Shown here in pieces: positions 18,710 through 27,970 of a DNA stretch of 64,000 nucleotides. Every line of letters starts with the position of its first letter. Position 1 is the first letter of the stretch. This DNA is from Bradyrhizobium lablabi. Its GTDB lineage: Bacteria; Pseudomonadota; Alphaproteobacteria; Rhizobiales; Xanthobacteraceae. A program made the translations under genes and the position numbers. The notes under the pieces were generated by a model. It was not told the DNA's origin. It ran no database searches and saw only the letters and a list, made by a program, of their open reading frames with translations. The DNA lies in assembly GCF_018131005.1 (NCBI RefSeq), contig NZ_JAFCJK010000001.1:806001-870000 (forward strand), in the 5' to 3' direction.

Positions 18710-19825
18710 ATGGCGGATTCCGAACCGACCCATGACAATCCGCGCGACGTGCGCAACCTTCCGGCGGTGGTGCACGAGGGCGAGGCGCAGCGGCCAGCCG
18801 CCGACGGCTGGCTGATGCGGGCCATGCGCACGCTGTTCGGCTGGAAGGCCGGTTCGGTACGCGACGACCTGCAGGTGGTGCTCGACGCCTCGACGCCCGA
18901 CGATGTCGGCTTCTCGGCGATCGAGCGCACCATGTTGCGCAACATCCTGTCGCTGAACGAGCGGCGCATCGCCGACGTGATGGTGCACCGCGCCGACATC
19001 GTCGCGGTGAAGCGCGACATTCCACTCGGCGAACTGATGAGCCTATTCGAGAGCGCGGCGCATTCGCGACTCGTCGTGTACAATGAAACCCTCGACGATC
19101 CGGAGGGCATGGTGCACATCCGCGACCTGCTTGCCTTCATGACAGCCAGGGCGCGCGTCACCGACGCCACCAAGACGCGGCGCAAGAAGCCGTTCCCGGC
19201 CGGACTCGACCTGCGCGCCGTCGATCTCGCGCTGCCGCTGTCGGAGGCACAGATCATCCGCAAGCTTCTCTACATCCCCCCGTCGATGCGGGCGATCGAT
19301 TTGCTGGCGCAGATGCAGGCCTCGCGCATTCACCTTGCGCTCGTCGTCGACGAATATGGCGGCACCGACGGGCTGGTGTCGATCGAGGACATCGTCGAGC
19401 AGATCGTCGGCGAGATTGACGACGAGCACGATTCCGACGAGCCGCCGGCGATCGTCCGCCAGCCCGATAATTCCTTCATCGCGGATGCGCGCGCGAGCCT
19501 CGACGACGTCCGCACCGTGATCGGTGACGACTTCGTCATCGGCGAGGCCGGGGAAGAGGTCGAGACGCTCGGCGGCTATCTTGTTTCGTTCGTCGGCCGT
19601 CTGCCGGTGCGCGGCGAGGTGATTTCAGGGCCCGGCAATTTCGAGGTCGAGGTGCTCGATGCCGATCCGCGCCGCGTCAAGCGAGTACGGGTCACGACGC
19701 GCAAGGAGCGCCCGACACCGCGCAAGGAGCGGGAGCGCCGCCGCGAGCAGCCGCCGGACCAGGGCACACCGCAGGCCAATGACAACACCCCGCCTCCATC
19801 GGGCGATGGAGCGGGCTCGCAGTGA
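18710..19825 (+). CDS. CBS-domain transporter-associated protein (CorC/TlyC-like)
   Basis: A 371-residue cytoplasmic protein with paired CBS domains (about 75-210, e.g. RRIADVMVHRADIVAVK and VDEYGGTDGLVSIEDIVEQIVGE) followed by a CorC_HlyC domain (about 240-330). Homologues are called CorC or hemolysin C and are linked to magnesium/cobalt efflux. There are no membrane segments. The C-terminus ends in an Arg/Glu/Pro-rich tail of about 40 residues. It begins one base after the ybeY stop and overlaps lnt by four bases. Confidence 0.9.
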   Translation: MADSEPTHDNPRDVRNLPAVVHEGEAQRPAADGWLMRAMRTLFGWKAGSVRDDLQVVLDASTPDDVGFSAIERTMLRNILSLNERRIADVMVHRADIVAVKRDIPLGELMSLFESAAHSRLVVYNETLDDPEGMVHIRDLLAFMTARARVTDATKTRRKKPFPAGLDLRAVDLALPLSEAQIIRKLLYIPPSMRAIDLLAQMQASRIHLALVVDEYGGTDGLVSIEDIVEQIVGEIDDEHDSDEPPAIVRQPDNSFIADARASLDDVRTVIGDDFVIGEAGEEVETLGGYLVSFVGRLPVRGEVISGPGNFEVEVLDADPRRVKRVRVTTRKERPTPRKERERRREQPPDQGTPQANDNTPPPSGDGAGSQ

Positions 19826-21435
19826 GGCTGTCAGACAAACTCCGCGCGGCCGGGCTTGTGATTATCCTGACCTGGGGATGGAAACGTGCGGCGATTGCGC
19901 TTGTTGCCGGCGCGTTGTCGGCGCTCGCAATGGCGCCGTTCAACGCCTGGCCCGTGCTGTTTCTGACCTTTTCCGTTGCGGTCTGGCTGATCGACGGTGC
20001 AGCGGCCGGCCGCTGGCACGGCGTGCCGGCTGCGGCGCTGTCTGGCTTCTGGTTCGGTCTCGGCTATTTCGTGCCGGGGCTCTACTGGATGGGCTATGCT
20101 TTCTTTGTCGATGCGCAGACTTTCGCCTGGCTGACGCCGTTTGCCGTGCTCGGTCTGCCGGCCTGTCTCGCGCTGTTCACCGCCTTCGGCTTCGCGCTGG
20201 CGCGGCTGATCTGGCCACGCGATGCCTCGCGCGTGCTCGCGCTCGCAGTCAGCCTGACAATCGCCGAGTGGCTGCGCGGCCACGTCCTGAGCGGGCTCCC
20301 ATGGAACGCCTTCGGCTATGCGTTGAGCGAACCGCTTGCGCTGGCACAGACCGCATCGCTGGTCGGGCTGTGGGGCATGACGTTCCTGGCAGTGGCGATC
20401 TTCGCAAGTCCGGCGGTGCTGGTCGACGGCGGTTCGCGCCGGCCCGCGCCGTGGCAGACGCCGGCCGTAGCGCTACTGGTGCTGGTGGCGATGCTGGTGT
20501 TCGGCACGGTCCGCCTGACGTTGCAACCAACAACATTCGTCGCCGACGTCAAGCTGCGCATCATGCAGCCCAACCTGCAACAGGACGCCAAGTTCAATTA
20601 CTCCGCCAAGGCCGCGGTGATGCAGAAATATCTCACATTGTCGGATCGTGCATCGGGGCCACGGTCCACCGGCGTGAGCGATGCCAACATCCTGATCTGG
20701 CCGGAATCTGCATTTCCATTTTTCCTGACGCGGGAAGCCGACGCGATGGCGCAGATCGCCGACCTCCTGCCAAAGGGAACCGTCCTGATCACCGGCTCGG
20801 TGCGCGCGCCCGATCTGCCGCCCGGCGTCCGCGTTACCCGGGCCTATAATTCGATCTACGTCATCGACCATGATGGCAGCGTGCTGTCGGTTTACGACAA
20901 GCTGCATCTGGTGCCGTTCGGCGAATATCTGCCGTTCCAGGACTGGATGGAAAAGCTCGGCTTCGTGCAGTTGACCAAGGTGCAGGGCGGGTTCATTCCA
21001 GGCACCATCCGCAGAACGCTCGACGTACCGGGCGCGCCCCGGGCGCTGCCCCTGATCTGCTACGAGGCGATTTTTCCCGGCAACATTACGATCCACGACG
21101 ATCGCCCCGGCTGGATCGTCAATGTCACCAATGACGGCTGGTTCGGAATTTCGACCGGTCCTTACCAGCACCTTCAGCAAGCCCGAATGCGCACGATCGA
21201 GGAAGGGCTGCCGATGGTCCGCGCCGCCAATACGGGCATCTCGGCGGTGATCGATCCGTTAGGGCGGATTGTCGCACAGCTTGGACTCGGCATCGAGGGG
21301 GTCCTGGATGCCGGCCTGCCGTCGGCCATTGCGCCGACGATCTACGCACGCGTCGGCGACATCCCCGCCGCGGTGATTCTGATCGCCGCGCTCACAATCG
21401 TCCTGCGCCGCCGCTTTCTCAGGCGGAAGCCCTGA
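19822..21435 (+). CDS. lnt: Apolipoprotein N-acyltransferase
   Basis: A 537-residue inner-membrane enzyme that adds the third acyl chain to lipoproteins. Several N-terminal membrane segments (1-200) precede the nitrilase domain. The catalytic triad is visible: Glu in WPESAFPFF, Lys in YDKLHLVPFGEYLPF, Cys in LICYEAIFP, followed by NVTNDGWFG. GTG at 19822 overlaps the corC stop (GTGA). Length is normal. Confidence 0.95.
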   Translation: MRLSDKLRAAGLVIILTWGWKRAAIALVAGALSALAMAPFNAWPVLFLTFSVAVWLIDGAAAGRWHGVPAAALSGFWFGLGYFVPGLYWMGYAFFVDAQTFAWLTPFAVLGLPACLALFTAFGFALARLIWPRDASRVLALAVSLTIAEWLRGHVLSGLPWNAFGYALSEPLALAQTASLVGLWGMTFLAVAIFASPAVLVDGGSRRPAPWQTPAVALLVLVAMLVFGTVRLTLQPTTFVADVKLRIMQPNLQQDAKFNYSAKAAVMQKYLTLSDRASGPRSTGVSDANILIWPESAFPFFLTREADAMAQIADLLPKGTVLITGSVRAPDLPPGVRVTRAYNSIYVIDHDGSVLSVYDKLHLVPFGEYLPFQDWMEKLGFVQLTKVQGGFIPGTIRRTLDVPGAPRALPLICYEAIFPGNITIHDDRPGWIVNVTNDGWFGISTGPYQHLQQARMRTIEEGLPMVRAANTGISAVIDPLGRIVAQLGLGIEGVLDAGLPSAIAPTIYARVGDIPAAVILIAALTIVLRRRFLRRKP

Positions 21436-21696
21436 CGGCCGCATACCCCGGTGGTCGTGCGGTTTCGAAAAAGAGCCTCGAAATTCACCGCTGCGCGATT
21501 CCACCAGTTGACAGATTGACCGCACGCTTCGCATTGTACGGATGCCAGCGAGATAAAAGACCCGTCAGCCCATTGCGCAAATTATCCGCATTTTGTCCCG
21601 ATCCTCCTTGCAGGATTTGACGGCACCGGCGCCTGAGGCATACTTCCCATGCATCACGCCTCGTCCCCGGGCGCGCAATCCCTAGGAGAGTTGGAG

Positions 21697-22113
21697 ATGT
21701 CCACCAAAGCGCCCAACCCTGTTGACAAGTATGTCGGCAGCCGTGTTCGCATGCGTCGTATCATGCTCGGCATGAGCCAGGAGAAGTTGGGCGAGGCGCT
21801 CGGCCTGACGTTTCAGCAGGTACAGAAATACGAGAAGGGAACCAATCGCGTGGGCGCCAGCCGGTTGCAGCAGATCTCCGAGATCCTGCAGGTGCCGGTT
21901 TCCTTCCTGTTCGACGGCGGCCCAAGCGGCGCCAGGACCGCCGACGGCTTCAGCGAGGGATCTTCGCCGACCTATGTCGCCGATTTCCTTGCGACCGCGG
22001 AGGGCCTCGCACTGACGCGTGCCTTCACGCGCATCGCCGATGCCAAGCTCCGCCGCAGTATCGTCGAACTGGTCGAGCAGATCGCGGCGCGCGAGGCGGC
22101 CGACCAAACCTGA
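21697..22113 (+). CDS. XRE/Cro-type helix-turn-helix regulator
   Basis: A 138-residue DNA-binding protein with an HTH_3 domain at about residues 10-70. The helices lie in MSQEKLGEALGLTFQQVQKY, followed by EKGTNRVGASRLQQIS. The family is highly conserved in Rhizobiales at this place after lnt. The ATG at 21697 has AGGAGAGTTGGAG upstream. Its targets are not known from the sequence. The 260-bp gap before it should hold its promoter; no clear sigma-70 pair was assigned there. Confidence 0.88.
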   Translation: MSTKAPNPVDKYVGSRVRMRRIMLGMSQEKLGEALGLTFQQVQKYEKGTNRVGASRLQQISEILQVPVSFLFDGGPSGARTADGFSEGSSPTYVADFLATAEGLALTRAFTRIADAKLRRSIVELVEQIAAREAADQT

Positions 22114-22146
22114 TTCCCGGCGGATCGGTTTGAGAGATTGTCAAAT

Positions 22147-22165
22147 CTGGAATATGTCATTCCAG
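22147..22165. other. Hairpin before the M20 peptidase gene
   Basis: CTGGAAT and ATTCCAG form a 7-bp perfect stem with a 5-base loop, 50 bases before the ATG at 22215. No T-run. Possible operator or leader hairpin. Confidence 0.4.
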
Positions 22166-22214
22166 CGTGCACGGGCGTGCGCGAATAGTCGAATCAAAGG
22201 CGTCGACGACAGCC

Positions 22215-23339
22215 ATGTCCAACAACCCGTTTGATGCCGCCGCAATCCTCGACGGGATACGCCGCTGGGTCGAAATCGAATCGCCCACCGAACGGCCCGA
22301 CCAGGTGAACAAGCTCGCCGACTTCGTCGCATCCGGCTACCGCGGCTTGCCGGCCACTGTCGAGCGAATCGCGGGACGCGACGGCTATGGCGATCATCTC
22401 GTTGCGCGCTCGTCATGGGGACAGGACGCGCCGGGCATCCTTGTGTTGAGTCACCTCGATACGGTCCATCCGATGGGCTTCATCGAGCGGCTGCCGTTCA
22501 GGATCGAGGGTGACAGCGCATTCGGTCCTGGCATCTATGACATGAAAGGCGGCGCCTATCTCGCCTATCATTCGTTCCGGCAGATTTGCGCCGACGGCGA
22601 ACGCGCGCCGCTCGGCATTACGCAGATATTCGTGTCGGATGAGGAGATAGGCAGCCCCACGTCGCGCGCGCTGATCGAGTCCGAGGGACGCAAGGCCAAA
22701 TATGTGCTGGTGACCGAGCCGGCGCGTGACGGCGGCAAGATCGTCACCGGGCGCAAGGGCGTCGCTCGCTTCGAGGTATTCATCAGGGGCGTGCCGTCGC
22801 ATGCCGGCACGCGCCCGGAAGACGGCCGCAGCGCGATCCGCGAGCTTGGCAACGTCATCCAGACGCTTGAGGCGATGAATGATCTCAAGCGCGGCATCTC
22901 CGTCAATGTCGGCGTCGTTAAAGGCGGCACCAAGCCCAACGTGATCGCCGAAGAGGCGTACGCGGAGGTCGACATGCGCGTGCCGACGCTCGCCGATGCC
23001 GAAGATCTCGTCCCGAGGATCCTCGCGATGACGTCGCGCACCGATGGCGTCAGCGTGAGGGTGGTCGGCGAACTGAACCGTCCACCCTACGAGAAAGGCA
23101 ATGCCGGCGCCGCACTCTTCGAACATGCCAAACGGCTTGCCGCCGAACTCGGCTTCGATCTGCTGGACGTCTTCACCGGGGGCGGCTCCGACGGCAATTT
23201 CACTGCGCCGCATACGGCGACACTCGATGGGCTCGGCGTCGACGGCAAGGGCGCCCATACCCATTACGAGCAGCTCTACATCTCGTCGATCGAGCCGCGC
23301 GCGCGACTCCTGCATCGACTCTTTCAGACGCTGCGATGA
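22215..23339 (+). CDS. M20 family metallopeptidase (glutamate carboxypeptidase-like)
   Basis: A 374-residue co-catalytic zinc hydrolase. The metal-binding motifs are LSHLDTVHPMG, GIYDMKGG and SDEEIGS, and the C-terminal ligand is near FTGGGSDGNFT. The dimerisation domain lies at about 185-295. It most resembles carboxypeptidase G2 types. The ATG at 22215 gives the usual N-terminus. It overlaps trmB by four bases (ATGA), so the two are co-translated. In other Rhizobiales this slot between the XRE gene and trmB usually holds metK, as far as I recall. Confidence 0.87.
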   Translation: MSNNPFDAAAILDGIRRWVEIESPTERPDQVNKLADFVASGYRGLPATVERIAGRDGYGDHLVARSSWGQDAPGILVLSHLDTVHPMGFIERLPFRIEGDSAFGPGIYDMKGGAYLAYHSFRQICADGERAPLGITQIFVSDEEIGSPTSRALIESEGRKAKYVLVTEPARDGGKIVTGRKGVARFEVFIRGVPSHAGTRPEDGRSAIRELGNVIQTLEAMNDLKRGISVNVGVVKGGTKPNVIAEEAYAEVDMRVPTLADAEDLVPRILAMTSRTDGVSVRVVGELNRPPYEKGNAGAALFEHAKRLAAELGFDLLDVFTGGGSDGNFTAPHTATLDGLGVDGKGAHTHYEQLYISSIEPRARLLHRLFQTLR

Positions 23340-24097
23340 TGACCGCCGCACCGCGTGATACCCGAGATCGCGACGCGCAATCCGACGACGGCGCGGTCGC
23401 GCATTCGCGCGGCTCGTTCTTCGGGCGACGAAAGGGCCACAGGCTTCGCTCGCACCAGGCCGACTTGATCGACAATCTGCTGCCGCATCTGGCGCTCGAA
23501 ATCGGCGCGCCGGCACCGGATAGGCTCGCTGACCTGTTCGATGGCGGCGTCGACGACATCAGGCTCGAAATCGGCTTCGGTGGCGGCGAACACCTGATCG
23601 CAGAGGCGCGCGCGCTTCCGTTGACAGGCTTCATCGGCTGCGAGCCCTATGTCAACGGGATGGCCAAAATCCTGTCTCAAATCGAGGCGCACAACGTCGG
23701 CAATATCAGGTTGTTCGCCGGCGATGCCGCCGAACTGCTGGCCTGGGCCCCGGCGCGATCGCTCGCGCGCATCGACCTGATCCATCCCGATCCCTGGCCG
23801 AAGCGGCGGCACTGGAAGCGGCGCTTCGTGCAGGATGCGACGGTTGCGGCGATGGCGCGTATCCTCGAGCCGGGTGGCGAGTTCCGCTTTGTCAGCGACA
23901 TTGACGATTACTGCGCCTGGACCTTAGCGCATCTGATGCGCTCGCCGGACTTTGTCTGGCTCGCCGAGCGGGTCTCCGACTGGCAGTCGCCATGGCCTGA
24001 CTACACCATGACGCGCTATGGCGCGAAGGCTGAGCGCGAAGGCCGCAAGGCGACTTATCTGCGCTTCCGGCACGCACTCGCTCGAGGCAGTGGTTAG
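23336..24097 (+). CDS. trmB: tRNA (guanine-N7-)-methyltransferase TrmB
   Basis: A 253-residue SAM-dependent methyltransferase that makes m7G46 in tRNA. The SAM-binding motif LEIGFGGGEHLIAEA and the catalytic-region motif HPDPWPKRRHWKRRF are diagnostic. The first 40 residues form a basic, Arg/Asp-rich extension typical of alphaproteobacterial TrmB. It overlaps the M20 peptidase stop. It is convergent with the DUF2336 gene, only 13 bp away. Confidence 0.95.
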   Translation: MMTAAPRDTRDRDAQSDDGAVAHSRGSFFGRRKGHRLRSHQADLIDNLLPHLALEIGAPAPDRLADLFDGGVDDIRLEIGFGGGEHLIAEARALPLTGFIGCEPYVNGMAKILSQIEAHNVGNIRLFAGDAAELLAWAPARSLARIDLIHPDPWPKRRHWKRRFVQDATVAAMARILEPGGEFRFVSDIDDYCAWTLAHLMRSPDFVWLAERVSDWQSPWPDYTMTRYGAKAEREGRKATYLRFRHALARGSG

Positions 24098-24110
24098 CCC
24101 GTCGCGATAA

Positions 24111-25184
24111 TTACCGCGACTTCCAGAAATCGACGACGCGCTGCGCGGTCGACGGCATCAGGCGGGCGAAGTTCAATCGCGCGCCTTCTATATCGGCCGG
24201 CGCCACCACGCGGTTGGCGCCGAGCCGCATCAGGATCAGCGCGCGCACGGTCACCCATTCGAGGCCGATGGTCTTGCCGGCGATCAGGATCGGATCGTAG
24301 CGGTCCCCGGTGATCAGGCGGTCGAGGGTTGCGACCTTCACACCGCTCATGGCGGCAAGCGCCGCGACGGATTCTTCGTATTTGAAGGCTTTTGCGAAGT
24401 CGAGCAGCGCGGCCTCGTTCAGCTCGCCTGCGCGATGCAGCGCCAGAATCGTGCGCTGCGCCGGCGCAAAATCGCGGCGGCCCCCGACATGCTCGGTCAT
24501 GCCCTCGATTTCGCTCATCGCCTGCTTGATCTCGGCCTGCCGTTCCGGCTTGACGACGTCGAGCATGCGGCGGCGGATGACGTCGATTGATCCTGCCAGC
24601 AGATTCTTCAGATGTGCGGGGGGCAGATCGTCGCGCTGGCCTATCTTCAACGTGAGCACGCCGTCCTGTCCGGCGCGCCGGACCAGCAAAGAGAAGGATT
24701 CGTCGGAGAAGGTCGCGCCGGCGTTGCCGGCAGCGCAGCGGATCACATCGCGATCGCCGCGGCGAACGATGACGTCGGTCAGCGTGGTCGAAAGTTTCGG
24801 CCGTTCGGCCATCGCGAGCAGGTGGCCCTGGCTCTTGGCGCTGGCGATCTCGACCAGCACCTGCTCGTCGATGACGGGCGACCGGCGGAGCAGCGGGCCC
24901 GCAATTGCGACCTCATCCTCATGGGCGAGTTGCCCTACCAGAAGCCGCGGCGCATTGGCGAGCAACGAAAGGCGCTCGGCCAGATCGACCCGCGCGGCCC
25001 GCTCGGCATGTGGAACCAGTGAAGTCAGGATGCCATCGAACAGATCGACGTGATCGGGGCCGAAATTCGCGGCGCCCTGAAGAAATAACTCGCCGACGCG
25101 GCGCGCGGCCTCAGCGCGTCGCCTCGGGTCGCCGCGTTGGACGATGTCGTCAAGTTCCGGAATCAGCGCGGGGGCTGTCGTCAT
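24111..25184 (-). CDS. DUF2336 domain-containing protein
   Basis: A 357-residue, helix-rich soluble protein. The central part (about 80-290), with repeated segments like LLANAPRLLVGQLAHEDEVA and RDDLPPAHLKNLLAG, matches the DUF2336 family common in Rhizobiales and other alphaproteobacteria. No catalytic motif or membrane segment is visible; HEAT-like helical repeats are likely. The ATG at 25184 is chosen because the conserved sequence begins MTTAPALIPELDDIV. Function unknown. Confidence 0.82.
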   Translation of the reverse strand: MTTAPALIPELDDIVQRGDPRRRAEAARRVGELFLQGAANFGPDHVDLFDGILTSLVPHAERAARVDLAERLSLLANAPRLLVGQLAHEDEVAIAGPLLRRSPVIDEQVLVEIASAKSQGHLLAMAERPKLSTTLTDVIVRRGDRDVIRCAAGNAGATFSDESFSLLVRRAGQDGVLTLKIGQRDDLPPAHLKNLLAGSIDVIRRRMLDVVKPERQAEIKQAMSEIEGMTEHVGGRRDFAPAQRTILALHRAGELNEAALLDFAKAFKYEESVAALAAMSGVKVATLDRLITGDRYDPILIAGKTIGLEWVTVRALILMRLGANRVVAPADIEGARLNFARLMPSTAQRVVDFWKSR

Positions 25185-25194
25185 ACGCCTGTCC

Positions 25195-25217
25195 AAACCG
25201 GCTGCTCCTGCCGGTTT
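25195..25217. other. Perfect 8-bp palindrome between DUF2336 and rimP
   Basis: AAACCGGC and GCCGGTTT flank a 7-base loop just upstream of the DUF2336 start. Possible operator or transcript hairpin for the minus-strand gene. Confidence 0.4.
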
Positions 25218-25310
25218 GCGCGGCAATCTAGGTCCCGTTCATGAACGAAGGGTTAGATTTGGCCGGCTGCCAGGACAGCCGCAAAATCATCCATCGGGCG
25301 ACCATGGGCC

Positions 25311-25339
25311 TTGCCGGCCGGTAGCAAAAGCGCTATATC
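25311..25339 (+). promoter_or_regulatory. Predicted sigma-70 promoter of the rimP-nusA-infB operon
   Basis: A -35 TTGCCG (25311-25316) and a -10 TATATC (25334-25339) are separated by 17 bp. This is one of the best-formed sigma-70 pairs in the window. Transcription would begin near 25346, giving a leader of about 175 nt before rimP. Confidence 0.65.
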
Positions 25340-25376
25340 GGCAGCAGCTTATGGTATCTCATACGATCGCGTATTG

Positions 25377-25407
25377 AGAGTGGGCCCTCCGGGACCCGCT
25401 CTTTTTT
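25377..25407 (+). terminator. Terminator-like hairpin in the rimP leader (possible attenuator)
   Basis: AGAGTGGGCCC pairs with GGGACCCGCTCT (one G-T pair, one mismatch) and is followed by TTTTTT. It begins about 30 nt after the predicted start of transcription and more than 110 nt before the rimP ATG. It would therefore stop most transcripts unless an antiterminator forms or a factor acts. Confidence 0.65.
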
Positions 25408-25520
25408 ATTACCTGAAGGGACCCAGTCGGGCCGTGTCCAGTTTGGGTAGCGTTACCGGTCCCTTAAGACCGGCCCGTCCAACACCAATCGACAGATCTG
25501 AAATCGCTGTAACACCGGAT

Positions 25521-26285
25521 ATGACCGATCCAACCGCCTCGTCCATGGACGCCGAACTGCTCGCCGAACCGCGGCTTGTCGTCGAGCCGGGGCTCGCGGC
25601 ACGCGTATCGGCGGTGGCGACCCCCGTCCTCCAAGGCATGGGTTATCGGTTGGTGCGGATCAAGGTTTCCGGCGAAGCCGGCTGCACAGTACAGATCATG
25701 GCCGAGCGGCCCGACGGCACAATGCAACTCGAGGATTGCGAGGCGATCTCTCGCGCGCTGTCGCCGGTGCTCGACGTTGCCGACCCGATCGAGCGCGCCT
25801 ATCGGCTCGAGATCTCTTCACCGGGAATTGACCGGCCGCTGGTGCGCCGCTCCGACTTCGAGCGCTACGCCGGTCATCTCGTCAAGATAGAGATGGCGGT
25901 GGCGCATCAGGGCCGCAAGCGGTTCCGCGGCATACTCGCCGGCGTCGCCGGCAACGCGGTGCGCGTCCAGCGCGACGACGCGCGGGCGGGCGAAGATGCC
26001 GACGTTCTCCTGGTGATGGAGGACATATCGGAGGCGCGGCTGGTGTTGACCGACGAGCTGATCGCGGAATCGATGCGCCGCGGCAAGGCCGCTGAGCGCG
26101 AGTTGCGCCGCGAGCTTGGCCTCGAGCCGCCGCAGCCGGCGCACGCCAGGAAAAGCGATCCTCACCAGAGCCACAAGCCGAAACCGAAGCCCGGCAAGAA
26201 GCCGGCCCCGACCAACACCAAGCAACACCGCCTGGCCGTCGAACGCGCGCGGCGGGGCGAAATCGATCCTACCGAAGGAGAGTAG
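25521..26285 (+). CDS. rimP: Ribosome maturation factor RimP
   Basis: A 254-residue protein needed for 30S subunit maturation. The conserved central part contains [14 protein letters not shown] and the N-terminal [21 protein letters not shown] basic, Lys/Pro/His-rich tail of about 60 residues ([16 protein letters not shown]...) extends beyond the usual 150-170 residue core, as often in Bradyrhizobiaceae. The ATG at 25521 is chosen; the frame is open further upstream through the leader. nusA follows three bases later. Confidence 0.94.
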   Translation: MTDPTASSMDAELLAEPRLVVEPGLAARVSAVATPVLQGMGYRLVRIKVSGEAGCTVQIMAERPDGTMQLEDCEAISRALSPVLDVADPIERAYRLEISSPGIDRPLVRRSDFERYAGHLVKIEMAVAHQGRKRFRGILAGVAGNAVRVQRDDARAGEDADVLLVMEDISEARLVLTDELIAESMRRGKAAERELRRELGLEPPQPAHARKSDPHQSHKPKPKPGKKPAPTNTKQHRLAVERARRGEIDPTEGE

Positions 26286-26288
26286 ACC

Positions 26289-27899
26289 ATGGCAGTCAGC
26301 GCCAACAAACTCGAACTGCTGCAGATCGCAGACGCAGTTGCGCGCGAAAAGTCGATCGACCGTTCGATCGTGATCGCTGCGATGGAAGACGCAATCGCGA
26401 AAGCGGCGCGCGCGCGCTACGGCAGCGAGACCGACGTCCATGCCGAGATTGACGCCAAGAAGGGCGAGCTTCGCCTGTCGCGCCACATGCTGGTGGTCGA
26501 CGTCGTCGAGAATTCGTCGAACCAGATTTCGCTGGCCGACGCGCAGCGCGCCAATCCGGGCGCCCAGGTCGGCGACACCATCGCCGACACGCTGCCGCCA
26601 CTGGAATATGGCCGCATCGCCGCGCAGTCCGCCAAGCAGGTGATCGTGCAGAAGGTGCGCGAGGCCGAGCGCGACCGGCAATACCAGGAATTCAAGGACC
26701 GCATCGGCGACATCGTCAACGGCATCGTCAAGCGCGTCGAATATGGCAGCGTGATCGTCGATCTCGGCCGCGGCGAGGCGATCGTGCGCCGCGACGAGAT
26801 GCTGCCGCGCGAGGTGTTCCGCAACGGCGACCGCGTCCGCGCCTATATCTTCGACGTGCGCCGTGAGACCCGCGGCCCGCAAATCTTCTTGTCCCGCACC
26901 CATCCGCAGTTCATGGCGAAGCTGTTCGCGCAGGAAGTGCCGGAAATCTATGACGGCATCGTCGAGATCAAAGCGGTCGCCCGCGACCCCGGTTCGCGCG
27001 CCAAGATTGGCGTCATCTCTCGCGATTCGTCGGTTGACCCGGTTGGCGCCTGCGTCGGCATGCGCGGCTCGCGCGTGCAGGCCGTGGTCAACGAGCTACA
27101 GGGTGAGAAGATCGACATCATTCCGTGGTCGCCTGACATCGCAACCTTCGTCGTCAACGCGCTGGCCCCTGCCGAAGTCGCCAAGGTCGTGATCGACGAG
27201 GACCGCGAACGGATCGAGGTCGTGGTTCCCGACACCAACAACCAGCTTTCGCTCGCGATCGGCCGCCGTGGCCAGAATGTACGCCTCGCCTCGCAACTCA
27301 CCGGCTGGGACATCGATATCCTGACCGAACAGGAGGAGTCCGAGCGCCGCCAGGCCGATTTCGAGAATTCGACCCGCGTGTTCATGGAAGCGCTCAATGT
27401 CGACGAGGTGGTCGGCCAATTGCTCGCCTCCGAAGGTTTCACCTCGGTCGAGGAACTTGCGCTGGTCGACGTCAAGGAGCTCGCCGGCATCGAGGGATTT
27501 GACGAGGAGACGGCGAACGAACTGCAGACCCGCGCCCGGGAGTATCTGGAGCGGCTCGAGGCAGAGCTGGAAACCAAGCGCAAGGAACTCGGCGTCGCCG
27601 ACGACATGAAGACGGTTCCCGGCATCACCTCGAAGATGCTGGTGAAACTCGGCGAGAACGACGTGAAGACCGTCGAGGATCTCGCCGGCTGCGCCACCGA
27701 CGATCTGGTCGGCTGGACCGAGCGCAAGGACGGCGGCGAGCCGATCAAGCACGCCGGCTTCCTCGATGGGATCGAGGTTTCACGTGACGATGCCGAGGCG
27801 ATGATCATGCAGGCCCGCCTGAAGGCCGGCTGGATCACCGAGGCCGACCTCGCCAAGCCGGCTGCCGAGGCCGACGCGGCTGAAGAACCGGCGGAATAG
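26289..27899 (+). CDS. nusA: Transcription termination/antitermination factor NusA
   Basis: A 536-residue RNA-polymerase-bound factor. The order is an N-terminal polymerase-binding domain (1-125), S1 (about 130-200, VNGIVKRVEYGSVIVDLGRGEA), KH1 (around GACVGMRGSRVQAVVNEL), KH2 (SLAIGRRGQNVRLASQLTG), and C-terminal helix-hairpin-helix acidic repeats. The ATG at 26289 has GAAGGAGA upstream. It ends with an Ala/Glu-rich tail. Its place after rimP is universal, and it could regulate the leader terminator ahead of its own operon. Confidence 0.97.
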   Translation: MAVSANKLELLQIADAVAREKSIDRSIVIAAMEDAIAKAARARYGSETDVHAEIDAKKGELRLSRHMLVVDVVENSSNQISLADAQRANPGAQVGDTIADTLPPLEYGRIAAQSAKQVIVQKVREAERDRQYQEFKDRIGDIVNGIVKRVEYGSVIVDLGRGEAIVRRDEMLPREVFRNGDRVRAYIFDVRRETRGPQIFLSRTHPQFMAKLFAQEVPEIYDGIVEIKAVARDPGSRAKIGVISRDSSVDPVGACVGMRGSRVQAVVNELQGEKIDIIPWSPDIATFVVNALAPAEVAKVVIDEDRERIEVVVPDTNNQLSLAIGRRGQNVRLASQLTGWDIDILTEQEESERRQADFENSTRVFMEALNVDEVVGQLLASEGFTSVEELALVDVKELAGIEGFDEETANELQTRAREYLERLEAELETKRKELGVADDMKTVPGITSKMLVKLGENDVKTVEDLAGCATDDLVGWTERKDGGEPIKHAGFLDGIEVSRDDAEAMIMQARLKAGWITEADLAKPAAEADAAEEPAE

Positions 27900-27970
27900 C
27901 GCGTTCCGTGAAGGTGGGACGGGTGATGCGACAAGAACTCGCGCCAAATGAGTAGGGAGATGGCCAACGA

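Noticed and set aside
22114..22214. A SAM riboswitch left over from a metK locus
   Set aside because: Only a small 7-bp hairpin is present; no SAM-II-like pseudoknot pattern was recognised.
25185..25370. A tRNA gene before rimP, as in the E. coli metY-rimP arrangement
   Set aside because: No cloverleaf or T-loop sequence is present.
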